From assembly GCA_030448265.1 (NCBI GenBank), contig JAUJNG010000002.1, positions 62,001 to 126,000 on the forward strand: a stretch of 64,000 nucleotides of DNA. Direction: 5' to 3'. Positions 45,797 to 55,721 of this stretch are shown here, one piece after another. Below the pieces are notes generated by a model. It was not told the DNA's origin, ran no database searches, and saw nothing but the letters and a program-made list of their open reading frames with translations. Numbering within the stretch: position 1 is the first letter of the stretch; each line of letters begins with the position of its first letter. The position numbers and the translations under genes were made by a program. Source of the stretch: Abditibacterium sp. Its GTDB lineage: Bacteria; Armatimonadota; Abditibacteriia; Abditibacteriales; Abditibacteriaceae.

Positions 45797-46927
45797 TCAG
45801 GTTGGGCTTGTCCTATGCCGTCTGGCAGCATGGCGCATCGCCAAGGCACCGTCCCAAAAACGCCTGGCAGTCCGATCACGCGGCGACTCAGGCGGCTCCT
45901 CTCGACTCAAGGCTATCGCATCACAATAAGCCTGATAATAGCCTTCAGCCATAGTGGTGCTATTGTATTTCCGCGCGATGGCCTCGTGTGCGCCACTTAC
46001 CAACTTCTTCCTTAAACTCTCATTCTGTAGTTGTTTTAAACACTCAAGAATGCCTTTGAGCGCTTCATGCCGTTCGTAAATTAAGCCGATGCCATCATTT
46101 TCAATCCATTCCAATCCCGTTGCTCGCGGCGCGATGAGAGGGCACCCACAAGCCGCTGCCTCTGCCATGACAAACTGAAACCCCTCGAAAGTGGACGTCG
46201 AGAGCATCGCTCCACCCGAAGCCGCCACTTCACTATAAACGGTAACGAGTTGGTCGAAACTGAGGTTGGAAGCATAGCGCAATCGTTCGCCGAACCAGTC
46301 TTTGAGACGCAACGCCTCGTAATCGTTACCTCCATCAACCAGGAGGAAATCGTAGTTGGATTCGAGAAGACTGGCGGCCAGATAGAGGAAGCCGTGCGTG
46401 TCTTTTTGCTTGAAATCCAGGGCGCGGCCAACCCACAAAATGATTGGACGAGGCGGTTTGGAAACAGGAACAGGCCGAAATTTTTCTACGTCAACACCAT
46501 TGTAGATGACCCGAATGGGTCGCGCAATCGTGCGGGCCATCACGTCGCGGCTTCCTTCAGAGCACGCCACGAAAACGTGCGCTTTCTGGTCGGGCAGCAG
46601 TTCTTGAATGGCATTTTGTGACATGCACACGATGCCGCCCCGAAATCGCGCGCGCTGCAACCAGAGATTCACGTTGTAGGGACGAGGGCAGGCGGTGTCA
46701 ACCAGATGCACGACATCAAAGTGCTCGCGCACCAGGAGCTCAGTCAGTTTGATTTGTGAATCACTGTATAAACGGTCACAAAACTGCGCCCATCGTGTAT
46801 TGATGTGCCAACCATGAAAGCCAAAAGCGCAATAGCTGACGCCGCGCGCGCGCAGCGGCGCGGCGATGTTGCCGATGGCCGTTGCCACTCCACCGCCGTC
46901 CCAAGAACTGACAACAAGAACTCGCAT
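45797..46927 (-). CDS. GT4-type glycosyltransferase
   Basis: About 376 residues; ATG 46927 (MRVLVVSSWDGGGVATAIGN) fits the family start better than 46969. It has IRVIYNGVDVEKFRPVP, IILWVGRALDFKQKDTHGFL and EGFQFVMAE followed by CPLIAPRATGLEWI. The order of motifs is that of GT4. The upstream gene is a FkbM-like methyltransferase about 95 bases away. Specificity unknown. Confidence 0.88.
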   Translation of the reverse strand: MRVLVVSSWDGGGVATAIGNIAAPLRARGVSYCAFGFHGWHINTRWAQFCDRLYSDSQIKLTELLVREHFDVVHLVDTACPRPYNVNLWLQRARFRGGIVCMSQNAIQELLPDQKAHVFVACSEGSRDVMARTIARPIRVIYNGVDVEKFRPVPVSKPPRPIILWVGRALDFKQKDTHGFLYLAASLLESNYDFLLVDGGNDYEALRLKDWFGERLRYASNLSFDQLVTVYSEVAASGGAMLSTSTFEGFQFVMAEAAACGCPLIAPRATGLEWIENDGIGLIYERHEALKGILECLKQLQNESLRKKLVSGAHEAIARKYNSTTMAEGYYQAYCDAIALSREEPPESPRDRTARRFWDGALAMRHAARRHRTSPT

Positions 46928-47022
46928 ATCGAAGGAAATTTGGAATAAATTAGGTCGCTGACACCTCAATACCGTTGGGCAATGGCATTGTGATGGCGCG
47001 TATTATTCAAATGAAACAAAAC

Positions 47023-47796
47023 CTATTTGCCTGCCAGAGGAGTCATGAAATACCAGCTCATTTTATCTCCCCTCGACTCCTCTGCCAACTTGAGAAACCA
47101 GGAGCGCACAAAGCCGGAGCGGAGAAACTTTGAACGGAGCGGAATATCACCCATTCTCCTCTTGCGTTGCAAAATGGTTTCTATGTGGTGCGACGCCTCG
47201 AATCTTTGTCGTAAACGCCCGCTGATGCCTGGCTGATAGTATTCGTGCAATTCTACCAAAATGAAACAGGCCTCAAGATTGGGAATGGCCTTGGGATCAA
47301 GCAACCACTCTTCGGCCCCTTCCACATCCATAATAACGAGGCTTTCCGGCAGCGCGGCCTGACGCAACTCGGCTATTTCACAGTGGCCATGAATGATAAC
47401 TCTCTGCTCGACACAGTTGAGTCGGGCCATTTCGACAAGCAACTCTTGTCCTTTGGCCTGCGCCTCGAAAGCTTCGACGACGGCACTGGGACAGCGCATC
47501 GCCATCCCCACGGCATAATAACCTTCAGCTGCTCCCACGTCAACAATAGACTGAAATTGTCGGCGGCAGATTTTTTCGATCAGAGTATGTAATTCTTTTT
47601 CGTAAGTGCCCATTATTTTAGGAAAATAGGAACTTCCGACGCTTTCCCCCACATAGTGCATTCCCTTGAAGGGGCCATGCATCACCTTATCACCGGAAAG
47701 TGCCTGAACTTTCTTTCCTGCAAGCACAACAGGGCGCAGATGGAGAGGACAAACACGGTTAAATAGATCGCGCAGTAAATTCATCATGGTATGCAC
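47023..47796 (-). CDS. FkbM-like SAM-dependent methyltransferase
   Basis: A 257-residue methyltransferase and paralogue of 42257-43045. SAM motif IVDVGAAEGYYAVGMAMRC, then VVEAFEAQAKGQELLVEMAR, and SLVIMDVEGAEEWLLD, the classical FkbM D-V-E-G-A-E motif, here intact. The N-terminus (MHGPFKGMHYVGESVGSSYF) also matches its paralogue (AGPFQGMIYGDNSTGSSYV). Likely sugar O-methylation. Confidence 0.87.
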   Translation of the reverse strand: MHTMMNLLRDLFNRVCPLHLRPVVLAGKKVQALSGDKVMHGPFKGMHYVGESVGSSYFPKIMGTYEKELHTLIEKICRRQFQSIVDVGAAEGYYAVGMAMRCPSAVVEAFEAQAKGQELLVEMARLNCVEQRVIIHGHCEIAELRQAALPESLVIMDVEGAEEWLLDPKAIPNLEACFILVELHEYYQPGISGRLRQRFEASHHIETILQRKRRMGDIPLRSKFLRSGFVRSWFLKLAEESRGDKMSWYFMTPLAGK

Positions 47797-48018
47797 TGTT
47801 AATTAGGCAGTGATTGAGATTTGAAAATGAAATCGGATTTGGTAAGGGAAAAGTGAGATGTCACGATTTTCCTCGTGCTAAAGAGTGTCCGCTGGGTTTG
47901 CGAGATCGAACCCTGACCGCGTCGGGGAAGTGTAGCCCGCAATCTGATTGCCCGTCTAAAGCAGTAAAAAGTGAGCATCTTGATTTTAGCGGAGAATTCT
48001 ACGAATAGTTAGGAGTGT

Positions 48019-49026
48019 TTATGGGGGGCAGGTCAGAGTTGATTTCTTTCGACCTCTTACAACCTCACGGAGTTCGGGCGATAACGAACGCAAGCTGGGT
48101 TTACCTCGCCAGAATCGCCATAAATAGACAGGAACTCGTGCGAATGAGAGCATCGCTTCTTTGTAGTTCCCTTCTCTAATCATACGCTGCATGGTTTCAA
48201 TGCGTTCTTTAATGGACTCAATTTGATAGGAACGCCAGCCGTTACGCGCTAATTGGCGCTGTGCGGGAGTGTTGCGAGGAGAATAAAAGTTCTTGCAGAA
48301 CACAGCATAAGCCACTAAAGGCGTAGTGGCTGCCGCCCCCAAATTACTCTCGTGCCGCCGATAAAGCAGAATGATACGGTCAATAAAACGCAACTCCCCT
48401 TGGCGACTCAGGTTTACTAAAGCGTCCCAATCTTCGGAACCCTTAATCCGTGTGTCAAATCCGCCTGACTGAGCATAGGCGTTCCTACGCGCTAACCATA
48501 GCCCAGGAGGAAATAACACGTTGTAGGTGCATAAACCGGCAAAAGTTGTGGGTTCATAAGGTTGAAGCCATACGAGTTGCCGCCCTCGCACTTCGCGCCG
48601 TTTACGTCCATGAGCCGCGAAATGACCTGGCGAAAGAGGTTTGCCTTCAGAATCAATGAAATCTGCCAAACCATGAGCACCAGCTGCTTGCGGGTATCGA
48701 GCGAGTTCATCGTGTAGCAATTGCAGAGCCTCAGGAATCCACACGTCATCGCTATCCATAAATGTAACGAAAAGCGAAGTGGGATCAGAATGCGAATATC
48801 CATAATTCCGAGCCACTGATGGCCCAGAATTAGGTTGTTGTATGAGCCGAAATCGGTTATCCCTCTCCACATATTGCAGTGCTACAGCCACAGTATCATC
48901 GGTAGAACCATCGTCTACAAGAATGCATTCCCAATCTTCAAATTGTTGGTTTATTATGCTGTCGAGCGTAAACGATAGATATTCACCCACATTATATGTG
49001 GGTATGACAATACTGATAATAGGCAT
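48019..49026 (-). CDS. GT2-type glycosyltransferase
   Basis: About 335 residues; ATG 49026 starts MPIISIVIPTYNVGEYLSFT. Nucleotide-binding ECILVDDGSTDDTV and metal motif FVTFMDSDDVWIPE are present, and FDTRIKGSEDWDALVNLSRQ follows as in GT-A family 2. The C-terminal tail is basic. Upstream lies a palindromic element (49052-49183). It is an intact relative of the interrupted GT2 gene at 35504. Confidence 0.9.
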   Translation of the reverse strand: MPIISIVIPTYNVGEYLSFTLDSIINQQFEDWECILVDDGSTDDTVAVALQYVERDNRFRLIQQPNSGPSVARNYGYSHSDPTSLFVTFMDSDDVWIPEALQLLHDELARYPQAAGAHGLADFIDSEGKPLSPGHFAAHGRKRREVRGRQLVWLQPYEPTTFAGLCTYNVLFPPGLWLARRNAYAQSGGFDTRIKGSEDWDALVNLSRQGELRFIDRIILLYRRHESNLGAAATTPLVAYAVFCKNFYSPRNTPAQRQLARNGWRSYQIESIKERIETMQRMIREGNYKEAMLSFARVPVYLWRFWRGKPSLRSLSPELREVVRGRKKSTLTCPP

Positions 49027-49051
49027 TTTGGTAGTGGCTAAGTAGCCGAAC

Positions 49052-49183
49052 AAAATTAATTTAAACCACAGATGAACACCGATACAAACAGATGAAGAAG
49101 GCGTTCAAAGGAGCTGCAAGCACTTGGCTCGAACATTCAATGCCCACAATCATCTGTGTTCATCTGTGGTTTAAATTAATTTT
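49052..49183. repeat. palindromic element with AT-rich ends
   Basis: AAAATTAATTTAAACCACAG from 49052 and CTGTGGTTTAAATTAATTTT to 49183 pair perfectly, and the following GATGAACAC pairs with GTGTTCATC. The centre contains about 65 unpaired bases. It sits between two GT2 genes. Confidence 0.85.
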
Positions 49184-49260
49184 TTCACTACTTAAGTCTT
49201 CTCACCTAACACTGCAATCCGCAGCAAGCTGCGGGGTATCAGACCCAAACGGGATAAACG

Positions 49261-50232
49261 TCAGCACTTCCCTACATTGAATAAATACCTGAAATCAAAC
49301 TGCTGCTTTAACAGCGCTGAGTGCATTTGCAGTGCAAACCGAGTATAAGATTTTTTAGAAGGTCTCGTCAACACCAATTGAACTGACCATCGTAAAATTT
49401 GTAAAAGGCACTCAATGATAATGGCCAAGCGGGAGAAAGTCATACCTACTATTCCATAATGTTTTGCAATAAAAAGATCTTGGCCTTTATAACCATTTAA
49501 AATGTCTTGTATATCCTGGCCTTTCCCACTGCCTCCTCCCCAATGTGTTACTTCAGATGTATCTGTAAAACCAACTTGCCAGCCTTTGTTGCACATACGC
49601 TTTTGCCAATCGGCCTCTTCATAGTAGAAGAAAAACCTTTCGTCAAAACCGCCAATATCCTTATAAACAGCACGACGCAATAGAAGGCAAGCACCTACAA
49701 CATAATTCTGCGAAAAATTCATGTTGCCATGCAAGGACTCGACCGTGATTGATAATTGCCTGCGCAGAAAAGTAGAAAGGAGAAAATTCTTCCAAACAAT
49801 CTCCGGAGATGGAAACCGGCGTATAGACGCCTGTATCGACTCGTCCTTATTCAGTAATCGTGGCCCAATAACTCCCAATAGCGGGTGTTGCACCAAGTAA
49901 TCAATGAGGATCCTAAGCGATCCAGGCTTGGGAAAAGCATCGGAGTTTAAAAGTAGAAAAAAATCGCCGCCTGCCTGCGCCATTGCTTGATTGTTAGCTA
50001 CTCCGAACCCTTTATTAACTTCGTTCACTACTAAATTTATATTTGGAAAATTCTTCCTTATGGATGCGACACTGTCATCATCAGACGCGTTATCAACCAC
50101 CCAGATCTCACTCGAGTCCGTCATACCCGACCTCTGCAATTCTTGTTCTATTATTTGCAAGCACTCTAAGGTCATGTCGCAGGTATTATAGGAAACTATG
50201 ATGACCGAAAGTGTGGGCGATTTCTTGTCCAT
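49261..50232 (-). CDS. GT2-type glycosyltransferase, rhamnosyltransferase-like
   Basis: A 323-residue GT-A enzyme closely similar to the one at 30535: LSVIIVSYNTCDMTLECLQI, IWVVDNASDDDSVASI, LLLNSDAFPKPGSL and FFYYEEADWQKRMCNKGWQV. Despite the similar protein, the DNA is distinctly more AT-rich, which suggests separate ancestry rather than local duplication. Rhamnosyl transfer would fit the RfbA/RfbB pair in the locus, but the donor is inference. Confidence 0.9.
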   Translation of the reverse strand: MDKKSPTLSVIIVSYNTCDMTLECLQIIEQELQRSGMTDSSEIWVVDNASDDDSVASIRKNFPNINLVVNEVNKGFGVANNQAMAQAGGDFFLLLNSDAFPKPGSLRILIDYLVQHPLLGVIGPRLLNKDESIQASIRRFPSPEIVWKNFLLSTFLRRQLSITVESLHGNMNFSQNYVVGACLLLRRAVYKDIGGFDERFFFYYEEADWQKRMCNKGWQVGFTDTSEVTHWGGGSGKGQDIQDILNGYKGQDLFIAKHYGIVGMTFSRLAIIIECLLQILRWSVQLVLTRPSKKSYTRFALQMHSALLKQQFDFRYLFNVGKC

Positions 50233-50381
50233 GAATATGATTGTGGATTGGCATGTAGACGTAAGAAATGATGTCTTCTGAGTCAGTAATGTTTGTGGAA
50301 AAATAGATTATAGAGTTTCCAGCGCACAAAAAATATAATTTTATATTGAGATAATAATAGAAGCAGTCAATGCCATCAAAA

Positions 50382-51203
50382 TTACTTCGGAGAACTAACG
50401 ACGGCGATAAAATACCAGGGTGTCTCGTCATTAATTCGCCGTGGACGAATAGCGTAAGGATTGAATAAAGCAGACAAAGTTTTGTCCCGTTCCAGAATAG
50501 TCTCAATGGGTTTGTTTCGAAATTTATCCATGTTGCGATCTTTCAGATGGCTGCAGAATATAGATCGCATACCTCTTGTGATGCGACCTCCACCACGAAA
50601 ATTATCCATAAACCAGTGGTCCGCTGCCAATCCACGAGGACTCCACCATACGGCATCTCGAGGTCGTTGGGAAAAAAGGGTGCAAATTTCAAAGCGAGAT
50701 TTTAGTAAATCTAAAAACTCGTTCTCTTTCATTTCGGAACAATGAAATGGATTACTCCCAGTGCCTTCAAAATAAACGCTTGCATTGGGTGTGGAAATAA
50801 CGGCAATGCCGTTTTTCTTTAGGACCCGAACACACTCATCCAAAAAGCGCGCCGGATCGGGCACATGCTCAATGGTCTCAAACGAGATAACCACATCCAC
50901 ACTTTTGTCAGCTAAAGGGATCTTCATTGCATCGCCAACGCGAGCATCAACCCCATACTTACGACGCGCATGAGAGCATGTTTCTTCGGATATGTCCACT
51001 CCGATAATGTTGGATGCACCGGCGCGTTGCAGAGCAGCCGTCCCATAGCCTTCGCCACAGGCTATATCTATCACACTCTTTTTGTTGACGAATTGAGTGG
51101 CAAAGCGATAGCGGTGGATATGTTCCCAGAAAGTCGCATTGTCTGCTTTTTCCGGAACCATTCTTTCACCGGTGTGATCAAGGGTCGTTTTTTGTGATTT
51201 CAT
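50382..51203 (-). CDS. class I SAM-dependent methyltransferase (Methyltransf_11 type)
   Basis: A 273-residue methyltransferase. It starts DHTGERMVPEKADNATFWEH, a leader common in methyltransferases of glycan loci. Motif I is VIDIACGEGYGTAALQ, motif II IIGVDISEETCSHAR, post-motif VDVVISFETIEHVPDPARFL and KKNGIAVISTPN. It probably methylates a sugar or phosphate at the chain end, which in some Wzm/Wzt systems stops elongation; that role is inference from the neighbouring exporter. Confidence 0.88.
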   Translation of the reverse strand: MKSQKTTLDHTGERMVPEKADNATFWEHIHRYRFATQFVNKKSVIDIACGEGYGTAALQRAGASNIIGVDISEETCSHARRKYGVDARVGDAMKIPLADKSVDVVISFETIEHVPDPARFLDECVRVLKKNGIAVISTPNASVYFEGTGSNPFHCSEMKENEFLDLLKSRFEICTLFSQRPRDAVWWSPRGLAADHWFMDNFRGGGRITRGMRSIFCSHLKDRNMDKFRNKPIETILERDKTLSALFNPYAIRPRRINDETPWYFIAVVSSPK

Positions 51204-51303
51204 TAAGAACCTGACTTAAAAATCTGTCGAAAAAATTATGTTGTCTGAAGTTAATCGTCAATCTATATTTACTATTTAATAACACATATATTTAAATGTT
51301 AAT

Positions 51304-52173
51304 TTATCTGGTTCGTTGAGTGACAAAAGTAACCAAAGATGGATTTTCATTATCTCGCACTAAATCAACTGTAAAGCCCACTTTTTGACATTGTTCCACG
51401 AAATCGGCTCCAAATTCATAGAACACCAGGAAATCAGGCTTCTCTCCTTGCGGAGACCCATGATAGCTAGGAGATAGATGATGCACTAACTGGCCTTCCT
51501 GTATAGATGCTCGCCGTCTCGTTAACGACTTGTCCCATACAACAGGGACCGTAAATATATGCATTCCACCAGGCTTTAATACCCTATAGATTTCTTTAAG
51601 CGCTAACTCCACGTCAGGGACATGCTCGAGAGTTTCTGAAGTTAACACCAAATCAAATGTGGAATCTACATAAGACAAACTTGTTAAGTCTTCTGAAGGC
51701 ACTTCAGGGAATTCGCTGCCAAATTCTGAGTAATACAATTCGGGCATATCTCTCAAGAACTGATGTAAGTTGCCAACAGAATTAATTTCAGCAATCATCA
51801 GTTTTCGAGCAATTGGAGCAACACAAAGCTTGTTCAAAGAAGAAAAATTGGTGCCTTCTTTAGTGTTAATTGCATTAATTATCGTCTCTGCAAGTTGACG
51901 ATCTCGTAAACTTGAACAACAATATTCACATTTGCTCCCTTCCCGTTTATCAAACCAATCAGCCCATATAGGAGACAAACCCCATTCATTGATTAACTCC
52001 GGCCAAAGCACAGAAGTATGAATCAACTTCGCTCGTAAACCACATGCGGGGCATGGATCAATCCCTTTGCCAAAACTGTATATTTGAATCCTAATTTTAC
52101 GTCCTAAACGTTTTACATTCCTAAAAACTGCCAATAAATATGTGCGAAAGTTATTCATATCAGGCACATTCAC
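51304..52173 (-). CDS. class I SAM-dependent methyltransferase with N-terminal Cys clusters
   Basis: Up to 289 residues. The GTG at 52173 overlaps the wzt stop; ATG at 52158 is a close alternative. The N-terminal part has two Cys pairs (CPACG and CEYCCSSLRDRQL), likely a zinc site. A Rossmann methyltransferase half follows: STFDLVLTSETLEHVPDVEL and VLKPGGMHIFTVPVVWDKSL. No clear glycine-rich motif I precedes, so the fold is divergent. It is coupled to wzt, which favours a role at the chain end or on the exported polymer. Confidence 0.82.
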   Translation of the reverse strand: MNVPDMNNFRTYLLAVFRNVKRLGRKIRIQIYSFGKGIDPCPACGLRAKLIHTSVLWPELINEWGLSPIWADWFDKREGSKCEYCCSSLRDRQLAETIINAINTKEGTNFSSLNKLCVAPIARKLMIAEINSVGNLHQFLRDMPELYYSEFGSEFPEVPSEDLTSLSYVDSTFDLVLTSETLEHVPDVELALKEIYRVLKPGGMHIFTVPVVWDKSLTRRRASIQEGQLVHHLSPSYHGSPQGEKPDFLVFYEFGADFVEQCQKVGFTVDLVRDNENPSLVTFVTQRTR

Positions 52174-53450
52174 AAGTTATACTCTATTGAATTTACAGTC
52201 CAGTCTAACATAGGACGCATTACTCCTGGCCATGATGAGGCGACATCACCTCTCACACCCAGACTTTCAGCCTGATCTACAACTATAAAAGCTACAGCGT
52301 CATTTTCAATGGCATGCACTGTATCAGGATTATAGCTGCACACTGCTACAAGCACTGATAATCTCCCTTCAGCAAGAAAATTACCAGGAATATAACAAGT
52401 GGATTTTATAATTCCTTTCTTTCGGCTGGCTTCTTTCCAATCCCGATTATTGAAGTCCGCACTCGCGAATAACACAGTTCCAGTTTCATTTATAATGTGA
52501 AACGCTGCATTTGTTTTGACATCGCCACCTAAGTATTCATATTCAATCTCAATGGACATTGGTTGATGAATATCTATTTTTTCTGTTGCTTGACCTATAT
52601 GATTTAAAACTCGTGCAGATCGTAAACGGGCCACCGAATCACCTGGAGCTTCCTTTGATATTTTCCAAACGCGCTCACAGGACGTAGTATGCTCTGTCCC
52701 TAATGTTAGATAAGCTCTAGTTACTTCTTCAGCTGTTCCCATACGAATCACTTCGCCGCGGCCAAGCAACAGCACGTTTTTACAAAGCCGAGTGATAGTG
52801 GACATACTATGGCTGACAAATAGAACCGTGCGGCCTTCACTTGCCACATCTTCCATTTTGCCGAGACACTTTTTTTGAAAGGTGGCATCTCCAACAGCCA
52901 ATACTTCATCAACAATCAAAATTTCTGGATTCAAATGCGCGGCCACCGCAAATGCCAGCCGCACATACATTCCGCTGCTATAACGTTTGACAGGCGTGTC
53001 GAGAAACTTTTCGACTTCAGCGAAATTCACAATCGCGTCGAATTGTCGCTCGATTTCTGACTTCCTCATCCCTAAAATCGCGCCGTTGAGAAAAATGTTC
53101 TCGCGCCCCGTAAGTTCAGGATGAAAACCGGTGCCCACTTCCAGCAAACTGCCAACGCGCCCATAAAGCCGGATTTCCCCCTTCGTGGGTTCGGTGATCT
53201 GGCTCAGAACTTTAAGCAGCGTGCTTTTGCCCGCTCCGTTGCGCCCGATAATGCCAACAACATCGCCTTTCTTGATGTCGAAGTCGAGGTCTTTGAGCGC
53301 CCAGAAGGTTTCTTTGTCAGGGCGTTGCATCGGGTTTTTAAAGCGATGCAGCATCGCTTCGCGTATAGTGGTGTGCTTCTCGGCGTTGTGGGCGATGGTA
53401 TACGCCTTGGAAACTCCGCGCACCGAAACCGCAATGTCTTTAGATGACAT
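52170..53450 (-). CDS. wzt: polysaccharide ABC transporter ATP-binding protein with carbohydrate-binding domain
   Basis: About 426 residues. ATG at 53450 is chosen: it overlaps the permease gene by 11 bases and starts MSSKDIAVSVRGVSKAYTIA. Walker A is GRNGAGKST (residues 69-77), the signature YSSGMYVRLAFA, Walker B ILIVDEVLAVGD and the switch His in LFVSHSMSTI. After about residue 240 a beta-rich Wzt C-terminal domain follows, with INETGTVLFASADFN and YIPGNFLAEGRLSVLVAVCS. It powers export of a finished polysaccharide through the adjacent Wzm and selects it by its end structure. Confidence 0.93.
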   Translation of the reverse strand: MSSKDIAVSVRGVSKAYTIAHNAEKHTTIREAMLHRFKNPMQRPDKETFWALKDLDFDIKKGDVVGIIGRNGAGKSTLLKVLSQITEPTKGEIRLYGRVGSLLEVGTGFHPELTGRENIFLNGAILGMRKSEIERQFDAIVNFAEVEKFLDTPVKRYSSGMYVRLAFAVAAHLNPEILIVDEVLAVGDATFQKKCLGKMEDVASEGRTVLFVSHSMSTITRLCKNVLLLGRGEVIRMGTAEEVTRAYLTLGTEHTTSCERVWKISKEAPGDSVARLRSARVLNHIGQATEKIDIHQPMSIEIEYEYLGGDVKTNAAFHIINETGTVLFASADFNNRDWKEASRKKGIIKSTCYIPGNFLAEGRLSVLVAVCSYNPDTVHAIENDAVAFIVVDQAESLGVRGDVASSWPGVMRPMLDWTVNSIEYNL

Positions 53451-54327
53451 CGGCGAACCTCCTTTCCATCTTCTTGAACGAGAACGCGCCGCCAATGAAG
53501 ACGAGAATCGCAAAGATGGCGGAGTAGGCGACATACCCCCAGTTCAACTCGCCGCGCCCAATCATCGACCAGCGAAAGGCTTCGAGCAAGCCCGAAAGCG
53601 GATTCAAGAAATAGTAAGCGCGCAAATTCTCCGGCACGGCGGAAACCGCGTAGGCAATCGGGCTGGCGTAGAGCAGCATCTGCGTCACGACCGGCAGCAC
53701 ATATTGAACATCGCGGTAGCTCACCATCAGTGCCGAAGTATAGAGGCCAAAGCCTACCGCGATCATCAAAATCAGTGCGAGCCAGAGCGGAACGAGCAAA
53801 ATGCCGATTCCTGGCACGATGCCATAAATCACCATCAGCACCGCCATCATGCCTAGTGCGACGCCGAAGTCGATGAGGGTCGAGGGCACCGTCGAAAGCG
53901 GCAGCACCAAACGAGGGAAATACACTTTGGAAATGAGACCGGAGTTTGCCACCAACACACTGCTGGCTCTGGTGAGCGTGCTGTTGAAGGCGTTCCAGGC
54001 CAGAAGACCGGCGTAAGAAAACACGATGTAGGGCACACCCTCACTGGGCAGTTTGGCCACTTTTCCGAAAACAAAGGAGAAAATGCCCGCCGCCATCAGA
54101 GGCTGCAAAATCACCCAGATGATACCCAGAGCCGTCTGGCGGTAGCGCAGTTTCACATCGCGGCTTGCGAGGGTCATCAACAAATCGCGGTAAAGCCAGA
54201 TCTGTTTTAAATCGAGCGCGGCCCATCCCGATGACGGGCGAATCACCAGATGAGGCGCTTCCGTTTCGTGGATGGGTTCTGGATCCGTGGGGATTTTGGC
54301 GTCTGCCAAAGGCTGGCTTTCAATCAT
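53440..54327 (-). CDS. wzm: polysaccharide ABC transporter permease
   Basis: A 295-residue inner-membrane protein of the ABC-2 type with about six membrane segments. WLYRDLLMTLASRDVKLRYR begins the coupling region, then TALGIIWVILQPLMAAGIFS, and SALMVSYRDVQYVLPVVTQM before the last two helices. It forms the channel for the glycan with Wzt, whose gene overlaps its 3' end. A Wzm/Wzt exporter beside a Wza/Wzc-like pair means the locus holds parts of two export routes. Confidence 0.93.
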   Translation of the reverse strand: MIESQPLADAKIPTDPEPIHETEAPHLVIRPSSGWAALDLKQIWLYRDLLMTLASRDVKLRYRQTALGIIWVILQPLMAAGIFSFVFGKVAKLPSEGVPYIVFSYAGLLAWNAFNSTLTRASSVLVANSGLISKVYFPRLVLPLSTVPSTLIDFGVALGMMAVLMVIYGIVPGIGILLVPLWLALILMIAVGFGLYTSALMVSYRDVQYVLPVVTQMLLYASPIAYAVSAVPENLRAYYFLNPLSGLLEAFRWSMIGRGELNWGYVAYSAIFAILVFIGGAFSFKKMERRFADVI

Positions 54328-54439
54328 GAGATACGGCTTTTTTCACTCGTTTACAAAAAGGTTACCGAGTATTGGCCCGTCAACAGGAAACAATGCTCAC
54401 CTGTTTATCAGAGAGCAAAGTCCACTTCAACAAGAGGAT

Positions 54440-55576
54440 TTATTTTCTCCACCCGTCATGCCATTTGGTAATTTTATCTCGTTTTACCTGATTCTCGATC
54501 AGAGCATTGTTGATGACATACTGAATTTTGTTTTTGAAACGCTCGGTATCAAAGGTTTCCGCATGGGCACGAATGACCTGCGGGTCGAAATCAATGGTAT
54601 CGGCGCATTGCAGGGCTCTCATCAGCGATTCGACGGTCGGGTCGGGGAATAAAACCCCCGTTACGCCATCAATTTGAGAGTCTAAGGCACCGCCCGCAGC
54701 ATAGGCAATCACGGGGCGGCCACTGGCGTTGGCTTCGACCGGTGCGATGCCGAAATCTTCTTCGCCTGGCATGATATAGCCGCGCGCGCGCGCCAGCAGG
54801 TCGGGCAAGTCGGCATCGCTCACCCGCCCCAGAAATTCGACTTTGGGGCCGGCCAATTTTTTCAGTTCCTTTCCATAACGCCCCCCGCCGACGATTTTCA
54901 GGGGCCGGTCGAGCCGCGTGCAGGCTTCGACCGCCAGATCAAGGCGTTTGTAGGGCGCCAGGCGCGTCACCATGATGTAGTAATCCTCAATTTGCGGCGC
55001 AATGTGAAAGCGGTGAGTGTCCACCGGCGGATGCACCACATCGCAGTCGCGGCGGTAAAACTTGCCGATGCGCTCGGCCACCGCGCGCGAGTTGGCCACA
55101 TAGTGATCGACTCGCATCGCGGCCAGAGCGTCCCAGGTGCGCAGGTAGTGAAATCCAGGCCCCAGAAGCGTGCGCGCCATCATCGAAACCCTTTCTTCCC
55201 TCATATAAGAAGTGGGAGTCCAGGCGAAGCGCATCGGGGCGTGGGTATAGCAGATATGCACAGTGTGAGGCTGGGTAATGATGCCTTTGGCAAACGAGGA
55301 AGAAGAGGAAATCACCAGGTCGTAGGCGCTCAGGTCGAACGATTCGAAAGCGGTGGGATAGAGCAGCAGAGCAGCGCGGTGAGATTTTCTTTTGAAGGGC
55401 AGCCGCTGTAAAAACGTGGTGTGGATATCCCATTCGCGATAGGAATCGGGCATGGCATCGCGGTCGTAGGCCGAGGTATAAACCGGTGCCTCCGGAAACA
55501 GCGAGTGCAAGACCTCGACGACTTTTTCAGCGCCGCCCATCTGCATCAGATAATCGTGGACGATGGCAACTTTCAT
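54440..55576 (-). CDS. GT4-type glycosyltransferase
   Basis: A 378-residue GT-B enzyme starting MKVAIVHDYLMQMGGAEKVV. It has ICYTHAPMRFAWTPTSYMRE, a stretch conserved in mannosyl/rhamnosyltransferases such as WbaZ/WcaI-like enzymes, then IMVTRLAPYKRLDLAVEACT and EDFGIAPVE followed by RPVIAYAAGGALDSQIDGVT. It lies between wzm and rfbA. It may act early, on the primer or adaptor sugars, as such enzymes do in other loci; this is inference. Confidence 0.9.
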   Translation of the reverse strand: MKVAIVHDYLMQMGGAEKVVEVLHSLFPEAPVYTSAYDRDAMPDSYREWDIHTTFLQRLPFKRKSHRAALLLYPTAFESFDLSAYDLVISSSSSFAKGIITQPHTVHICYTHAPMRFAWTPTSYMREERVSMMARTLLGPGFHYLRTWDALAAMRVDHYVANSRAVAERIGKFYRRDCDVVHPPVDTHRFHIAPQIEDYYIMVTRLAPYKRLDLAVEACTRLDRPLKIVGGGRYGKELKKLAGPKVEFLGRVSDADLPDLLARARGYIMPGEEDFGIAPVEANASGRPVIAYAAGGALDSQIDGVTGVLFPDPTVESLMRALQCADTIDFDPQVIRAHAETFDTERFKNKIQYVINNALIENQVKRDKITKWHDGWRK

Positions 55577-55721
55577 AGTGGGGAGCCTTTCTACGCCCTT
55601 AACGCTTCAGGTTAATTGCTTGTTCAAGAGAAAACAACTGTCAATTCCTTAACAATGCATGGTGAAGCTGCCATCAGAATCTGGATTCAAGCATAAATCT
55701 GGCCATCTCGATCCCCACTTC

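Noticed and set aside
47814-48008. Small + strand reading frame of 64 codons between two - strand genes
   Set aside because: No motif, no ribosome site, and composition like non-coding DNA in this part of the locus.
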